Assembly: GCA_937908115.1 (NCBI GenBank)
Contig: CALEQZ010000031.1
Location: 1-36,364 of the forward strand
DNA from: an uncultured Alcaligenaceae bacterium
GTDB lineage: Bacteria > Pseudomonadota > Gammaproteobacteria > Burkholderiales > Burkholderiaceae_B
Direction of reading: 5' to 3'
Length of the DNA stretch: 36,364 nt
In this document: in pieces, positions 24,570 through 33,375 of the stretch
Position numbering within the stretch: the stretch's first letter is position 1
Layout of the letters: the number at the start of each line of letters is the position of its first letter
Notes under the pieces: generated by a model
What the model saw: only the letters and a program-made list of their open reading frames with translations
Databases searched by the model: none
Told to the model about the DNA's origin: nothing
Translations under genes and position numbers: made by a program

Positions 24570-25892
24570 TTATCGGCTAAAAGGCCCCCAGGTCGGCTCG
24601 CGCACCTCACCGTTGAGCACGGAAAGTGTCTGGCGCACCCTGCCGTCGCTGGAAACGCCGGCTAGCACGCTGCGGCCGCCCTGGACGGCTGCGTATAGTA
24701 CTTGCATTCCATTGGGCGCGAAACTTGGCGACTGATCGTCGGGCCCGTCGGTCAGGACGTTTTCCGAGCCGGTTGCCAGGTTCATGGCGACGATCCGGAA
24801 AGCCCCGTCACGGCGACTAACGTACAGCAGGGTCGAACCGTCGGGGGAAATGCGGGGTGAAATATTGTAACTGCCGTTGTACGTCACCCGCGTCGCATCG
24901 CCGCCGCCGGCGGGCATGCGGTAGATCTGCGGGCTGCCGCTGCGGTCGCTGGTGAAGTAGATGGTCGAACCGTCCGGGCTGTAGAACGGCTCGGTGTCGA
25001 TCAGCGGCGAGCGGGTCAGGCGCTGCAGGTTGCTGCCGTCGGCCGCGTTGACCGAGTAGATCTGGGACAGGCCGTCGCGCGTGAGCACGACCGCCAGCCG
25101 GCTGCCGTCGGGTGACCAGGCCGGGGCCGAGTTGTTGCCCTTGTAATTGGCCACCGGCACGCGGTGGCTGGTGGCCAGCGTATGCACGTAGACCACCGGC
25201 TTGCCTGACTCGAAGCTCACGTAGGCGAGCTTGCTGCCATCGGGCGACCACGCCGGCGAGATGATGGGCTCGCGCGAGCGCAGGGCGACCTGGGCGTTCT
25301 GGCCGTCGGAGTCGGCCACTTGCAATTCGTAGGTGTTGCCGCGCTGGAGCACGTAGGCGATGCGCGTGGAAAACACGCCGCGTATGCCGGTGATTTTTTC
25401 GTAGATGCGGTCGGCGATCTGGTGCGCGATGCGGCGCAGCTCGGCTTCGCTGCCGGCGAAGGCCACGTCGTCGAGCTGGCCGCGTTGGACCGTGTCGGCC
25501 AGCCGGTAGCGGATCTCGTAGCGGCCGTCACCCCCGCGCGTGACGGTTCCATAGGCCAGCGTGTCGGCGCCGCGCGCGCGCCACTCGTCGTGGTTAATGG
25601 TCGAGTCGACGGTCAGGTTCGCGCCACCGGTGCTGATCAGCCGGAACTGGCCCGTGCGAGTCAGGTCCGCCCGTATCACCTCGGCGATGCCGCGGCCGTT
25701 CGGGTCGTCGCTGAAGTCGGCGACGGCGATCGGAAACTGTTGGGCGCCGGTGCCCGAAATGTCCACGCGCAGCTGGGCGCGGGCCGGCGCGACCGCCAGC
25801 AGCGCCCCCGCCGCCAGGACGAGCACGGCCACGGCCAGCCGTTGCAGCGCTTGGACCCGGGTCGCTTGGAGGAAAGAGTGGTCGGGAGTCAT
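24570..25892 (-). CDS. tolB: Tol-Pal system beta-propeller protein TolB
   Basis: This 440-residue periplasmic protein has a signal peptide (LAVAVLVLAAGALLAVAPARA). The N-terminal D1 domain (FPIAVADFSDDPNGRGIAEV) interacts with TolA, and the six-bladed propeller with recurring SPDGS/WSPDGS blades binds Pal. Examples are SPAWSPDGSKLAYVSFESG, APAWSPDGSRLAVVLTRDG and YSPDGSTIYFTSDRSGSPQI. The start ATG at 25892 is chosen because AGGAG lies 10 bases upstream and the signal peptide is then normal; an ATG at 25913 would overlap tolA. The gene follows tolA by 13 bases. Confidence 0.97.
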   Translation of the reverse strand: MTPDHSFLQATRVQALQRLAVAVLVLAAGALLAVAPARAQLRVDISGTGAQQFPIAVADFSDDPNGRGIAEVIRADLTRTGQFRLISTGGANLTVDSTINHDEWRARGADTLAYGTVTRGGDGRYEIRYRLADTVQRGQLDDVAFAGSEAELRRIAHQIADRIYEKITGIRGVFSTRIAYVLQRGNTYELQVADSDGQNAQVALRSREPIISPAWSPDGSKLAYVSFESGKPVVYVHTLATSHRVPVANYKGNNSAPAWSPDGSRLAVVLTRDGLSQIYSVNAADGSNLQRLTRSPLIDTEPFYSPDGSTIYFTSDRSGSPQIYRMPAGGGDATRVTYNGSYNISPRISPDGSTLLYVSRRDGAFRIVAMNLATGSENVLTDGPDDQSPSFAPNGMQVLYAAVQGGRSVLAGVSSDGRVRQTLSVLNGEVREPTWGPFSR

Positions 25893-25905
25893 TTGCTGCG
25901 ATCTC

Positions 25906-27087
25906 CTAGTCATACATGCGGTAAATCACGTCGATGAACGACGGATAGCGTCCCGTGGAGGGCCGCGGGAAGGGCGAGCAGCGCCGGATCCCGGTCTCGA
26001 CGGCCCGGTCGAACCCGCCGATGCCCGACGTCGCGGTCAACGTCACGCCCGAGACCGTACCGTCTGAGCGTAACTGTACCCGGTATTGCGCGGTCGGATT
26101 GGCCGGACCGGAGCGCGGGGGCACGGGGTAGGCCACGCCCGGCTGGATGCAGGCGCGCACCTTGGCCGCATAGCCGTCGTCGCGCCCGCCGCCAGCCTGG
26201 TTGCGATCGGCCGTCCCACCGGGGATCCCAGCCGCACCGAGCACGTCGTTGCGGAAAGCCTCGCGCAGTTGGCGCTCGCGCTCGGCCGCCGCGCGTTTCT
26301 CGGCGGCAGCCTTCTCGGCGGCGGCCTTGCGGGCGGCTTCCTCTTTGGCTTTTTGCTCGGCGGCCGCTTTTTCGGCGGCAGCCTTGCGCGCGGCCTCTTC
26401 CTTGGCCTTTTTCTCCGCGGCGGCTTTCTCGGCTGCGGCTTTCTCCGCGGCGGCCTTTTCAGCGGCCGCCTTCTCGGCAGCTGCCTTTTCCGCAGCCGCC
26501 TTCTCGGCCGCTGCCTTGCGCTCGGCCTCTTCTTTGGCCAGGCGCTCGGCCTCGCGCCGGCGCTCTTGCTCCAGCCGCTGGCGCTCGCGCTCGGCGGCCA
26601 GTTCCTTTTCCTTTTGCAGGCGCTCCTGCTCCTTGCGCGCCTCTTCCTCGCGCCGCGCCTGTTCGGCCTTGCGGGCAGCTTCTTCCTCGGCCTGCTTGCG
26701 CTTGCGGGCCTGCTCGAGGGCGATGTCAGGCTCCTGCTCCGGCGGCGGCTGCACCGCAGGCTTGGGCGGCTCGGGCTCGGGTTGCGGTTGCGGCGGCGCA
26801 GGCGGCTGCGGCGCCGGCTGCGGTGGCGCAGGCTCCGGTTCGGGTTGCGGTTCGGGTTCGGGTTCGGGCGGCGTCGGCGGCGCCGAAACGGGGCTATTGC
26901 CGTCGGCCCACAATTCGACCTGCACCGGGCCGGGCGATTCCGTTTTCCAGGACAGGCCCAGGACCAGCATCAGCACCAAGAGTAGGTGCACCAGCAGCGC
27001 CTTGCCGAAGGCGCGCGCGTTGCCGTGTGGCGGCGCGGCTTCGGGCGGCGTGGTGGGGGGGATGTGGTTGCGGGGGCGTATCGCCAT
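25906..27087 (-). CDS. tolA: TolA, trans-periplasmic coiled-coil protein
   Basis: This 393-residue protein spans the envelope and transmits TolQR motor force to Pal. The single membrane helix is LVHLLLVLMLVLGLSW (about residues 32-47). A proline/glutamate-rich stretch follows (PTPPEPEPEPQPEPEP...). A long Ala/Lys/Glu coiled coil then includes seven tandem KAAAE units and two copies of KAKEEAARKAAAEKAAAE. The C-terminal D3 domain ends FPRPSTGRYPSFIDVIYRMY. The repeat tract is variable between strains in many species. The start ATG at 27087 is 25 bases after the tolR stop. Confidence 0.96.
   Translation of the reverse strand: MAIRPRNHIPPTTPPEAAPPHGNARAFGKALLVHLLLVLMLVLGLSWKTESPGPVQVELWADGNSPVSAPPTPPEPEPEPQPEPEPAPPQPAPQPPAPPQPQPEPEPPKPAVQPPPEQEPDIALEQARKRKQAEEEAARKAEQARREEEARKEQERLQKEKELAAERERQRLEQERRREAERLAKEEAERKAAAEKAAAEKAAAEKAAAEKAAAEKAAAEKAAAEKKAKEEAARKAAAEKAAAEQKAKEEAARKAAAEKAAAEKRAAAERERQLREAFRNDVLGAAGIPGGTADRNQAGGGRDDGYAAKVRACIQPGVAYPVPPRSGPANPTAQYRVQLRSDGTVSGVTLTATSGIGGFDRAVETGIRRCSPFPRPSTGRYPSFIDVIYRMYD
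26411..26515 (-). repeat. Seven tandem 15-base repeats in tolA (KAAAE units)
   Basis: Seven 15-base units encode consecutive KAAAE pentapeptides. The units differ at silent positions, so the tract is selected as protein sequence. It is a likely site of copy-number change by slippage. Confidence 0.9.
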
Positions 27088-27112
27088 CTCGCTGCGTGTC
27101 TGTCTGGGAGGG

Positions 27113-27604
27113 TCAGCGCTTGGCGGGCCCAGGCGCCGGCTTGGCCGCTGGGCCGGTAGGCGCACCGGCGGCATCCGGCGCACCCTGGTTTACCAATAGG
27201 CCGAGGCGGGTGATACCGTTGCTGCGCAGTTGGTCCATGAGCTTCATGACCGATTCGTAGGGCACCTTGCCGTCGGCGGCAATGACCACGGGCGTGTCGG
27301 CGGTGATGCGGGCGCGTACCGCGTCGACCACGTCGCCCGCGGCGACCGGCTCGGGCTGGGCGCCGGGTTCGCGCTTGCGCACGAACAGCCCACCGTCGGC
27401 GTCGACCTGGACTTCCACCGGCGTGGCCGGTACCTCGGCTGCCTGGCCGACCGTGGGCAGGTCGATCAGGCCGGGCGTGATCAGTGGCGCGGTCACCATG
27501 AAGATGACCAGCAGCACCAGCATCACGTCGATGTAGGGAACGACGTTGATTTCGTTCTTCAACCGGCGGCCGGCCCGGCCGCTGCTGGATCGGACCGAAG
27601 GCAT
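27113..27604 (-). CDS. tolR: Tol-Pal system protein TolR (ExbD family)
   Basis: This 163-residue inner-membrane protein is the partner of TolQ in proton-driven force generation. One membrane helix (VPYIDVMLVLLVIFMVTAPL) contains the essential Asp in YIDVMLVLL. The periplasmic part ends in KLMDQLRSNGITRLGLLVNQ. A proline/alanine-rich C-terminal tail (residues about 140-163) is an extension compared with E. coli TolR. The ATG overlaps the tolQ TGA as TGATG, so the two are translated together. Confidence 0.96.
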   Translation of the reverse strand: MPSVRSSSGRAGRRLKNEINVVPYIDVMLVLLVIFMVTAPLITPGLIDLPTVGQAAEVPATPVEVQVDADGGLFVRKREPGAQPEPVAAGDVVDAVRARITADTPVVIAADGKVPYESVMKLMDQLRSNGITRLGLLVNQGAPDAAGAPTGPAAKPAPGPAKR

Positions 27605-28281
27605 CAGCGCACCTGCCGTTGCAGGATGTTGAGGAACTCGTCGATGAAGCTGTCGAAGCGGATCGACAGCCGGTCGAGGTCATGGGTGAAGCGGTTGTAT
27701 GCGACCACGGCCGGGATCGCGGCGAATAGGCCGATGGCCGTGGCGATCAGCGCTTCGGCGATGCCGGGCGCCACCGAGGCGAGCGTCGCCTGCTGCACGT
27801 TGGCCAGGCCGACGAAGGCGTGCATGATCCCCCAGACCGTGCCGAGCAGGCCGATATACGGGCTGACCGATCCGGCCGAGGCCAGGAAATTCAGGTGCGC
27901 CTCGAGCTGGTCCATTTCGCGCTGGTAGGCCGCGCGCATGGCGCGGCGGGGGCCGTCGAGCAGCACGTTGATGTCGCCCGGGGCGGTGCGGCGCGCCTTC
28001 ATGAATTCGGTCATGCCCGCATCGAAGATCCGGGCAAGCGCGCCGTGCTCGGCTCGCCGGCTCGCCACCGCTTGCTGCAGCATTGCCAGGTCGCCGCCGG
28101 ACCAGAAATCGTCCTCGAATCGCCGTGTCTGGATGTGCGCCTGCTTGATGGCGGCGCGCTTGCTGAATATGTACGTCCAGGACATGACGGAGATGGCGAC
28201 CAGCAGCAGCATGACCAGTTGGACCGGCACGCTTGCCTGCAGAATCAAGGTCAGCATCGACATGTCAGTGTTGGCTTGCAT
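27604..28281 (-). CDS. tolQ: Tol-Pal system protein TolQ (MotA/TolQ/ExbB family)
   Basis: This 225-residue inner-membrane protein has three membrane helices: VQLVMLLLVAISVMSWTYIF, PYIGLLGTVWGIMHAFVGLA and ALIATAIGLFAAIPAVVAYN. The last two form the proton channel with TolR. The length is normal. The start at 28281 follows the ybgC stop by two bases. The N-terminal MQANTDMSMLTLILQASVPV is typical of betaproteobacterial TolQ. Confidence 0.97.
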   Translation of the reverse strand: MQANTDMSMLTLILQASVPVQLVMLLLVAISVMSWTYIFSKRAAIKQAHIQTRRFEDDFWSGGDLAMLQQAVASRRAEHGALARIFDAGMTEFMKARRTAPGDINVLLDGPRRAMRAAYQREMDQLEAHLNFLASAGSVSPYIGLLGTVWGIMHAFVGLANVQQATLASVAPGIAEALIATAIGLFAAIPAVVAYNRFTHDLDRLSIRFDSFIDEFLNILQRQVR

Positions 28282-28283
28282 GG

Positions 28284-28709
28284 CTATTCCCGGAAGATGG
28301 CATTCAGCTTGGCATGGAGCGCGCGCGGGATGGGCGAGGGGCGCAGGGTGTCCGCATCCACGCAGCAGACTTGGATGTCTCCCGAGGCGAGCAGTTCCTC
28401 GCCCCGCTCGGCACGCTGCGCGAAGTGTAACGAAGCGCGCCCCAAGCGTGTGATCCGGCTGCGGATGGTCAGCAGGTCGTCCAGCCGCGCCGGCTTGAGG
28501 TAGGACATCGCCAGGTCCTTGACCACGAACAGCCGGCGCTCCCGCACGGCCATCGCCGACTGGTCCACGCCCATCTCGCGCAGCCACTCAGTGCGGGCGC
28601 GTTCCATGAACTTCAAGTAGTTGGCGTAGTACACCACCCCGCCGGCGTCGGTGTCCTCATAGTAGACCCGCACGGGGAAAACGGCTTCGTTGCGATGGCT
28701 GGACGTCAC
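28284..28709 (-). CDS. ybgC: Acyl-CoA thioesterase YbgC
   Basis: This 141-residue hot-dog-fold thioesterase is almost always the first gene of tol-pal. VRVYYEDTDAGGVVYYANYL contains the catalytic Asp and the FxxxDxxGVVYHANY-like core, and FMERARTEWLREMGV follows. It ends ALHAKLNAIFRE. I chose GTG at 28709 because it gives the standard N-terminus (VTSSHRNEAVFPV); no ATG lies near and the ribosome site is poor. It follows proS by 50 bases and precedes tolQ by two bases. Confidence 0.93.
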   Translation of the reverse strand: MTSSHRNEAVFPVRVYYEDTDAGGVVYYANYLKFMERARTEWLREMGVDQSAMAVRERRLFVVKDLAMSYLKPARLDDLLTIRSRITRLGRASLHFAQRAERGEELLASGDIQVCCVDADTLRPSPIPRALHAKLNAIFRE

Positions 28710-28759
28710 GTGGCGTAAATAAAAGCGCAGGCGGGCGAAGAGGCGCGGGCAGGCGCGGT

Positions 28760-30493
28760 CTACAGGGTTTCCAACCGCGCCAGCACCTGGTCGGCGGCGG
28801 CGTCGACGGCCACTTTGTCGGCGGCCGTATCGCGCCGGGCCTGCAATTCCACCACGCCCTCGGCCAGCCCGCGTTCTCCAACTGTTACGCGCAGGGGCAC
28901 GCCGATGAGCTCCCACTCGGCGAACATCACCCCGGGGCGCTGGTCACGGTCGTCCAGGATGACGTCCACGCCGCGGCCGCGCAGGGCGTCGTACAGCCGG
29001 GTGGCCGTGTCACGCACGGTTTCACTTTTGCCCCAGCCGACCGGGCAGATCACCACCTCGAAGGGGGCGATCGCGCGCGGCCAGATGATGCCGCGCTCGT
29101 CGTGGTTCTGCTCGATGGCTGCACCCGCGATGCGGGTCACGCCGATGCCGTAGCAGCCCATCTCCAGCAGCGCTGGCTTGCCGTTTTCATCGAGGAAGGT
29201 CGCCTTCAGCGCCTCGGAATACTTGGTGCCCAGGTAGAACACGTGGCCGACCTCGATGCCGCGCTGGATGGCGAGCTTGCCTTTGCCGCCCGGCGCCGGG
29301 TCGCCTTCGACCACGTTGCGCAGGTCGGCCACCAGGTCCGGCTCGGGTAGGTCGCGGCCCCAGTTCACGCCGGTGTAGTGATGGTCGACTTTGTTGGCGC
29401 CGCAGACGAAGTCGGCCATATTAGCCACCGTACGATCGGCCACCACCCGCACTGGGCGGACGGTGCCGATGGGGCCCAGGTAGCCCGGCGGGCAGCCGAA
29501 GTGGTCAATGATCTCGGCCTCGGTCGCAAAACGCCATCCCTTGTCCAGCCCAGGCAGCTTGCCCGTCTTGACCTCGTTCAGCTCGTGGTCGCCGCGCAGC
29601 AGCAGCAGCCAGATTTGCACCGGCTTGCCGGGTGCCTGGGAAGCGAGGACGATGGACTTGACCGTGCGGGCTAGCGGCAGGCCCAGCAGCTCGGCCACCG
29701 CCTCGCACTTGGCCGCACCCGGGGTGGGGGTGCATGCCAGGGGCTCGGATGGGGCGGCCCGCTCGGGCAGCAGGCAGGGCGCCTCGGCCAGCTCGATGTT
29801 GGCCGCGTAGTCGGAGTCCGGGTCGTAGACGATCAGGTCCTCGCCGGTGTCGGCGATGACCTGGAATTCATGGCTGCGGCTGCCGCCGATCGCTCCGGTG
29901 TCGGCCGCCACGGCGCGGAACTGCAGGCCCAGCCGCTGGAAGATCCGCACGTAGGCCTGGTACATGTTTTCGTAGCTGCGCATCGCGCCGGCCTGGTCGC
30001 GGTCGAAGGAGTACGCGTCCTTCATGGTGAACTCGCGCCCGCGCATCACCCCGAAGCGCGGCCGGCGCTCGTCACGGAACTTGGTCTGGATGTGGAAGAA
30101 GTTGACCGGCAGCTGCCGCCAGCTGTGGATTTCGTTGCGGGCGATGTCGGTGATCACTTCCTCGGAAGTGGGCTGCAGCACGAAGTCACGCTGGTGGCGG
30201 TCCTTGATGCGCAGCAGTTCGGGGCCGTACTGCTCCCAGCGGCCGGATTCGACCCAGAGCTCGGCCGGCTGCACCACCGGCATCAGCAGCTCCAGGGCGC
30301 CGGCGGCCTCCATTTCCTGCCGGATGATGGCTTCGATTTTGCGGATGGTGCGCAGCCCCAGCGGCATATAGGTATAGATCCCGCCGGCCAACTTGCGGAT
30401 CATGCCGGCCCGGGTCATCAGCCGGTGGCTGGCGATCTCGGCGTCGGCGGGGGCTTCTTTCAGGGTGCTGATGTGGTAGCTGGATGCGCGCAT
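28760..30493 (-). CDS. proS: Prolyl-tRNA synthetase
   Basis: This 577-residue class II aminoacyl-tRNA synthetase has the bacterial length. The N-terminus reads MRASSYHISTLKEAPADAEI. The class II motifs include GLRTIRKIEAIIRQEMEAAG, VQPAELWVESGRW, and FRDERRPRFGVMRGREFTMK. The editing insertion domain lies in the middle (VKSIVLASQAPGKPVQIWLL). The C-terminal anticodon domain has FEVVICPVGW and RVTVGERGLAEGVVELQARR. The start at 30493 is standard; an upstream ATG at 30568 would read antisense through the promoter of rppH. It is divergent from rppH. Confidence 0.97.
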   Translation of the reverse strand: MRASSYHISTLKEAPADAEIASHRLMTRAGMIRKLAGGIYTYMPLGLRTIRKIEAIIRQEMEAAGALELLMPVVQPAELWVESGRWEQYGPELLRIKDRHQRDFVLQPTSEEVITDIARNEIHSWRQLPVNFFHIQTKFRDERRPRFGVMRGREFTMKDAYSFDRDQAGAMRSYENMYQAYVRIFQRLGLQFRAVAADTGAIGGSRSHEFQVIADTGEDLIVYDPDSDYAANIELAEAPCLLPERAAPSEPLACTPTPGAAKCEAVAELLGLPLARTVKSIVLASQAPGKPVQIWLLLLRGDHELNEVKTGKLPGLDKGWRFATEAEIIDHFGCPPGYLGPIGTVRPVRVVADRTVANMADFVCGANKVDHHYTGVNWGRDLPEPDLVADLRNVVEGDPAPGGKGKLAIQRGIEVGHVFYLGTKYSEALKATFLDENGKPALLEMGCYGIGVTRIAGAAIEQNHDERGIIWPRAIAPFEVVICPVGWGKSETVRDTATRLYDALRGRGVDVILDDRDQRPGVMFAEWELIGVPLRVTVGERGLAEGVVELQARRDTAADKVAVDAAADQVLARLETL

Positions 30494-30502
30494 GTAAAAG
30501 GT

Positions 30503-30538
30503 CTGCGAAAGGGCCGTCGGATACGTATAATCGACGGC
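30503..30538 (+). promoter_or_regulatory. Candidate rppH promoter with flanking inverted repeat
   Basis: TATAAT (30526-30531) is a perfect -10 on the plus strand, with a weak -35 (CTGCGA, 30503-30508) at 17 bases. The inverted repeat GCCGTCG (30513-30519) and CGACGGC (30532-30538) encloses the -10. It lies in the 73-base proS-rppH intergenic region. Confidence 0.5.
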
Positions 30539-30566
30539 AATTGTATTGAATTCTGGGGGTGGCCCC

Positions 30567-31154
30567 ATGCTGGATCGCGAAGGCTACCGCCCCAACGTCG
30601 GCATTATTCTCGTCAACCCCAAGAACGAAGTCTTTTGGGGCAAGCGGATCCGGGAACACGCGTGGCAGTTCCCTCAGGGCGGCATCAAGTACGGCGAAAG
30701 CCCGGTGCAGGCCATGTATCGAGAACTCTACGAGGAAGTGGGTCTGCGACCTGAACATGTCCGCATATTGGGGCGCACTCGAGACTGGTTGCGTTACAAC
30801 GTCCCCGAAAACTACATTCGGCGCGAATGGCGGGGGCACTACAAGGGCCAGAAGCAAATCTGGTTCTTGCTGCGGTTGATCGGCCGCGATAGCGACGTCT
30901 GCCTGCGCGCAAGCGACCACCCCGAATTCGACGCCTGGCGCTGGAGCCAGTATTGGGTGCCGCTGGACGCCGTCATCGAATTCAAGCGCGAAGTCTACAT
31001 GCAGGCGCTCAACGAGCTTGCGGTCATCCTTTTCAGGCGCCACCACGAGACGCGCTACCTGCGTCAGCGCGTCCACGGCCAGCGCAGTGACGGCTGGCGG
31101 CGCCGGGAGTCTCAGGCCGAAGGGTCCGACGAGCATGCGCATATTGGTGGTTGA
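30567..31154 (+). CDS. rppH: RNA pyrophosphohydrolase RppH (Nudix)
   Basis: This 195-residue Nudix hydrolase converts 5'-triphosphorylated mRNA to the monophosphate form and so starts decay by RNase E. The Nudix box is complete: GGIKYGESPVQAMYRELYEE followed by VG. WQFPQGGIKYGES and YIRREWRGHYKGQKQIWFLL are RppH signatures. The start ATG at 30567 gives the standard MLDREGYRPNVGI N-terminus. The C-terminal 30 or so residues (basic, RQRVHGQRSDGWRRRE) extend beyond E. coli RppH. The stop overlaps the response regulator gene by 20 bases. Confidence 0.96.
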   Translation: MLDREGYRPNVGIILVNPKNEVFWGKRIREHAWQFPQGGIKYGESPVQAMYRELYEEVGLRPEHVRILGRTRDWLRYNVPENYIRREWRGHYKGQKQIWFLLRLIGRDSDVCLRASDHPEFDAWRWSQYWVPLDAVIEFKREVYMQALNELAVILFRRHHETRYLRQRVHGQRSDGWRRRESQAEGSDEHAHIGG

Positions 31155-31821
31155 AGACGAGCAGGAAATGGCTTCCTGGCTGGTGCGCGCGCTCGGCCAG
31201 AGCGGCTTCGTGCCCGACCACGCGCCGGACGCCCGTACCGCCGAGGCCTACATGGCCGGCACGGAGTACGACGCCATCGTCCTGGACCAGCGCCTGCCCG
31301 ACAAGCATGGCCTGGTGCTGCTGCGCGAGATGCGCAACCGGGACGACCGCACGCCCGTCCTACTGCTGACGGCCCAGGGCGCTTTGCAGGACCGGGTGCG
31401 TGGGCTGAACCTGGGGGCGGACGATTTCCTGACCAAACCCTTCGCGCTCGAAGAGCTCGAGGCCAGGCTGACCGCCTTGGTGCGGCGCAGCCGCGGCCGG
31501 CAGCACCCCCGGCTGCAATGCGGCTCGCTCAGCTATGACAGCGAAAGCCGGGCGTTCACGCTGGACGGATCGCTGCTTTTCCTGACCCCGCGCGAGCACG
31601 CGGCGCTGGCCGCGCTGGTCACGCGCAGCGGCTACCCCGTGGACAAGTCCCAGCTCTTCGCCAAGGTGTTCACCAACGAAAGCGAAGCCAACCCCGACGC
31701 AATCGAGGTCGTGCTGCACCGGCTGCGCAAAAAGCTCGCTGGCAGCGACGTGCGCATTACGACGGTCCGGGGGCTGGGCTACATGCTCGAAAGCGTCACC
31801 CGTGAAGCCGTGGGCAGCTAA
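31135..31821 (+). CDS. OmpR/PhoB-family response regulator, TctD-like
   Basis: This 228-residue regulator has the receiver domain MRILVVEDEQEMASWLVRAL with phosphoacceptor Asp51 (IVLDQRLPDKHG) and Lys101. The C-terminal winged helix includes FLTPREHAALAALVTRSGYP and VVLHRLRKKLAGSDVRITTV. The start ATG at 31135 gives the normal N-terminus and overlaps rppH by 20 bases. It overlaps the histidine kinase by 20 bases at its end. TctD-like regulators usually control tricarboxylate uptake, and a tctA gene lies 4.4 kb downstream on the other strand. Confidence 0.9.
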   Translation: MRILVVEDEQEMASWLVRALGQSGFVPDHAPDARTAEAYMAGTEYDAIVLDQRLPDKHGLVLLREMRNRDDRTPVLLLTAQGALQDRVRGLNLGADDFLTKPFALEELEARLTALVRRSRGRQHPRLQCGSLSYDSESRAFTLDGSLLFLTPREHAALAALVTRSGYPVDKSQLFAKVFTNESEANPDAIEVVLHRLRKKLAGSDVRITTVRGLGYMLESVTREAVGS

Positions 31822-33310
31822 GCTGCTGTCGCGCGCGGGCATCCGCGGCCTGCTGCTCGCCCTGCTGCTGCCGGGCATCATCCTGCTGCTGCTGGTCGAC
31901 AGCTGGAACGATTACCGCACCTTGGCCGACATGACCAAGGAGGCCTACGACAACGGCCTGCTCGAGCCCGCCCTGGTGCTCGAAAGCAGCGTGGAGATCG
32001 ACGACGGCGGCAAGCTGCAGGTCCATACGCCGGTCTACGCCCAGGCTCTGCTCGAATCGCGTGCTGGGCTGCGCAAGTATTTCCGCATCGACGAAATCGA
32101 CCCGCCGGCGCCGGCCGGCAGCGCCGACGTTCCGGCAACCGGCCAGCCCCTGTTGGGCATGCCCGAACTGCCGTATCCGCCGGCTTGGCCGGGTGCGTCC
32201 GGCGACCCGGTTTTCTATGACGTGGACTATCGCAACGAGCCGGTGCGCGCGGTCGCGCTGGTGCGCGATCTGTATCACCGCGGCCTGCACCGCCAAGTGC
32301 TGGTCATCGTCGCCGAAAGCACGGGCCTGCGCGTGGCGGCCGAGGAACACGCCTGGAAGCAGGAATTCTTGCGCGACGCGCGCATGCTGCTGCTGGTGGT
32401 CGTGCTGGTGTGGCTGGGGGTGGCCTGGGCGCTGCGACCATTGCTGCGGCTGCGCAACGAAGTCACCATGCGCTCGCCGCGCAACCTGACGCCGCTGGAT
32501 GCCAGCGCCGTGCCGACCGAGGTCGTGCCCCTGGTCGAGGCCGTCAACCACCACATGGCTAGGCACCGGGACATGGTGGCCGAGCAGGACCAATTCCTGG
32601 ATGACGCCTCGCATCAGCTGCGCACGCCCGTGGCCATCGCCATGACCCAGGCCCAGTATGCCTTGCGTGAGTCCGATCCCGCGCGGGTGCGCGAAAGCCT
32701 GCACGCCATCGTCGTGCAGCTGACGCGCGCGCGCCGGCTGACCGAGCAGCTGCTGACGCTCGCCCACGCCGACCGGGACGACGGCGCCTGCCGCAGCGAT
32801 GCGCCGGCCGTGCAGGTGGACCTACATGCGCTTGCCCGCGAGGTGGTGCTGCAGTATTTGCCACTGGCGCACGAAAAGTCCCATGACCTGGGGCTGGCCG
32901 ACGGCGGCGACGACGGCAGGCAGGCCGCCGGGACGGCAGCGCCGGTCGTCGTGCGCGGCCAGGAGGCCGAGCTGCAGGAGGTGCTATCCAACCTGCTGCA
33001 CAATGCCATCAATTATTGTCCTGCCGGCTCGCGCATTACCGTGGCGGTCGGGCGTGACGCCGGCTACGGCTGGGTGAGCGTGCGCGACAACGGCCCGGGA
33101 CTGGCCCCGGCCCTGCGCGAGCGCGCCTTCGCGCGCTTTGACCGGGCGGGGATGGAAAGCCGCAGCGGCAACGGCTCCGGCCTGGGCTTGGCCATTGCGC
33201 GGGCCTATGCACGCCGCAACGGCGGCGATGTCCATCTGGCCGATGGTGATCCCAATCCGGGCGGCGGCGTGGGGTTATGCGCCACGCTGCGCGTGCCGCT
33301 GGCGGGTTGA
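31802..33310 (+). CDS. Sensor histidine kinase, TctE/QseC-like
   Basis: This 502-residue membrane kinase has two membrane helices: GLLLALLLPGIILLLLVDSW (about residues 15-35) and LLLVVVLVWLGVAWALRPLL (about 196-216). The periplasmic sensor domain between them (2CSK_N type) contains the signature FYDVDYRNEPVRAVALVRD. The H-box is FLDDASHQLRTPVAIA with His271. The N-box (LQEVLSNLLHNAINYC) and G-box (GNGSGLGLAIARAYARRN) are complete. The GTG start at 31802 lies inside the response regulator gene. A region of low complexity (GLADGGDDGRQAAGTAAP) precedes the N-box. Confidence 0.92.
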   Translation: MKPWAAKLLSRAGIRGLLLALLLPGIILLLLVDSWNDYRTLADMTKEAYDNGLLEPALVLESSVEIDDGGKLQVHTPVYAQALLESRAGLRKYFRIDEIDPPAPAGSADVPATGQPLLGMPELPYPPAWPGASGDPVFYDVDYRNEPVRAVALVRDLYHRGLHRQVLVIVAESTGLRVAAEEHAWKQEFLRDARMLLLVVVLVWLGVAWALRPLLRLRNEVTMRSPRNLTPLDASAVPTEVVPLVEAVNHHMARHRDMVAEQDQFLDDASHQLRTPVAIAMTQAQYALRESDPARVRESLHAIVVQLTRARRLTEQLLTLAHADRDDGACRSDAPAVQVDLHALAREVVLQYLPLAHEKSHDLGLADGGDDGRQAAGTAAPVVVRGQEAELQEVLSNLLHNAINYCPAGSRITVAVGRDAGYGWVSVRDNGPGLAPALRERAFARFDRAGMESRSGNGSGLGLAIARAYARRNGGDVHLADGDPNPGGGVGLCATLRVPLAG

Positions 33311-33375
33311 ATCAGGCGCGGCGCGCTGCCCAAGCGCGCAATGGCGCGCCGGCCTGCGCCCTCGGGCGGGGCGCA

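Noticed and set aside
26285..26720. Possible CRISPR-like array
   Set aside because: The repeats are contiguous 15-base coding units of TolA with no spacers.
26201..27199. Ser/Ala-rich plus-strand frame opposite tolA
   Set aside because: It is a mirror of the KAAAE repeat region and has no independent support.
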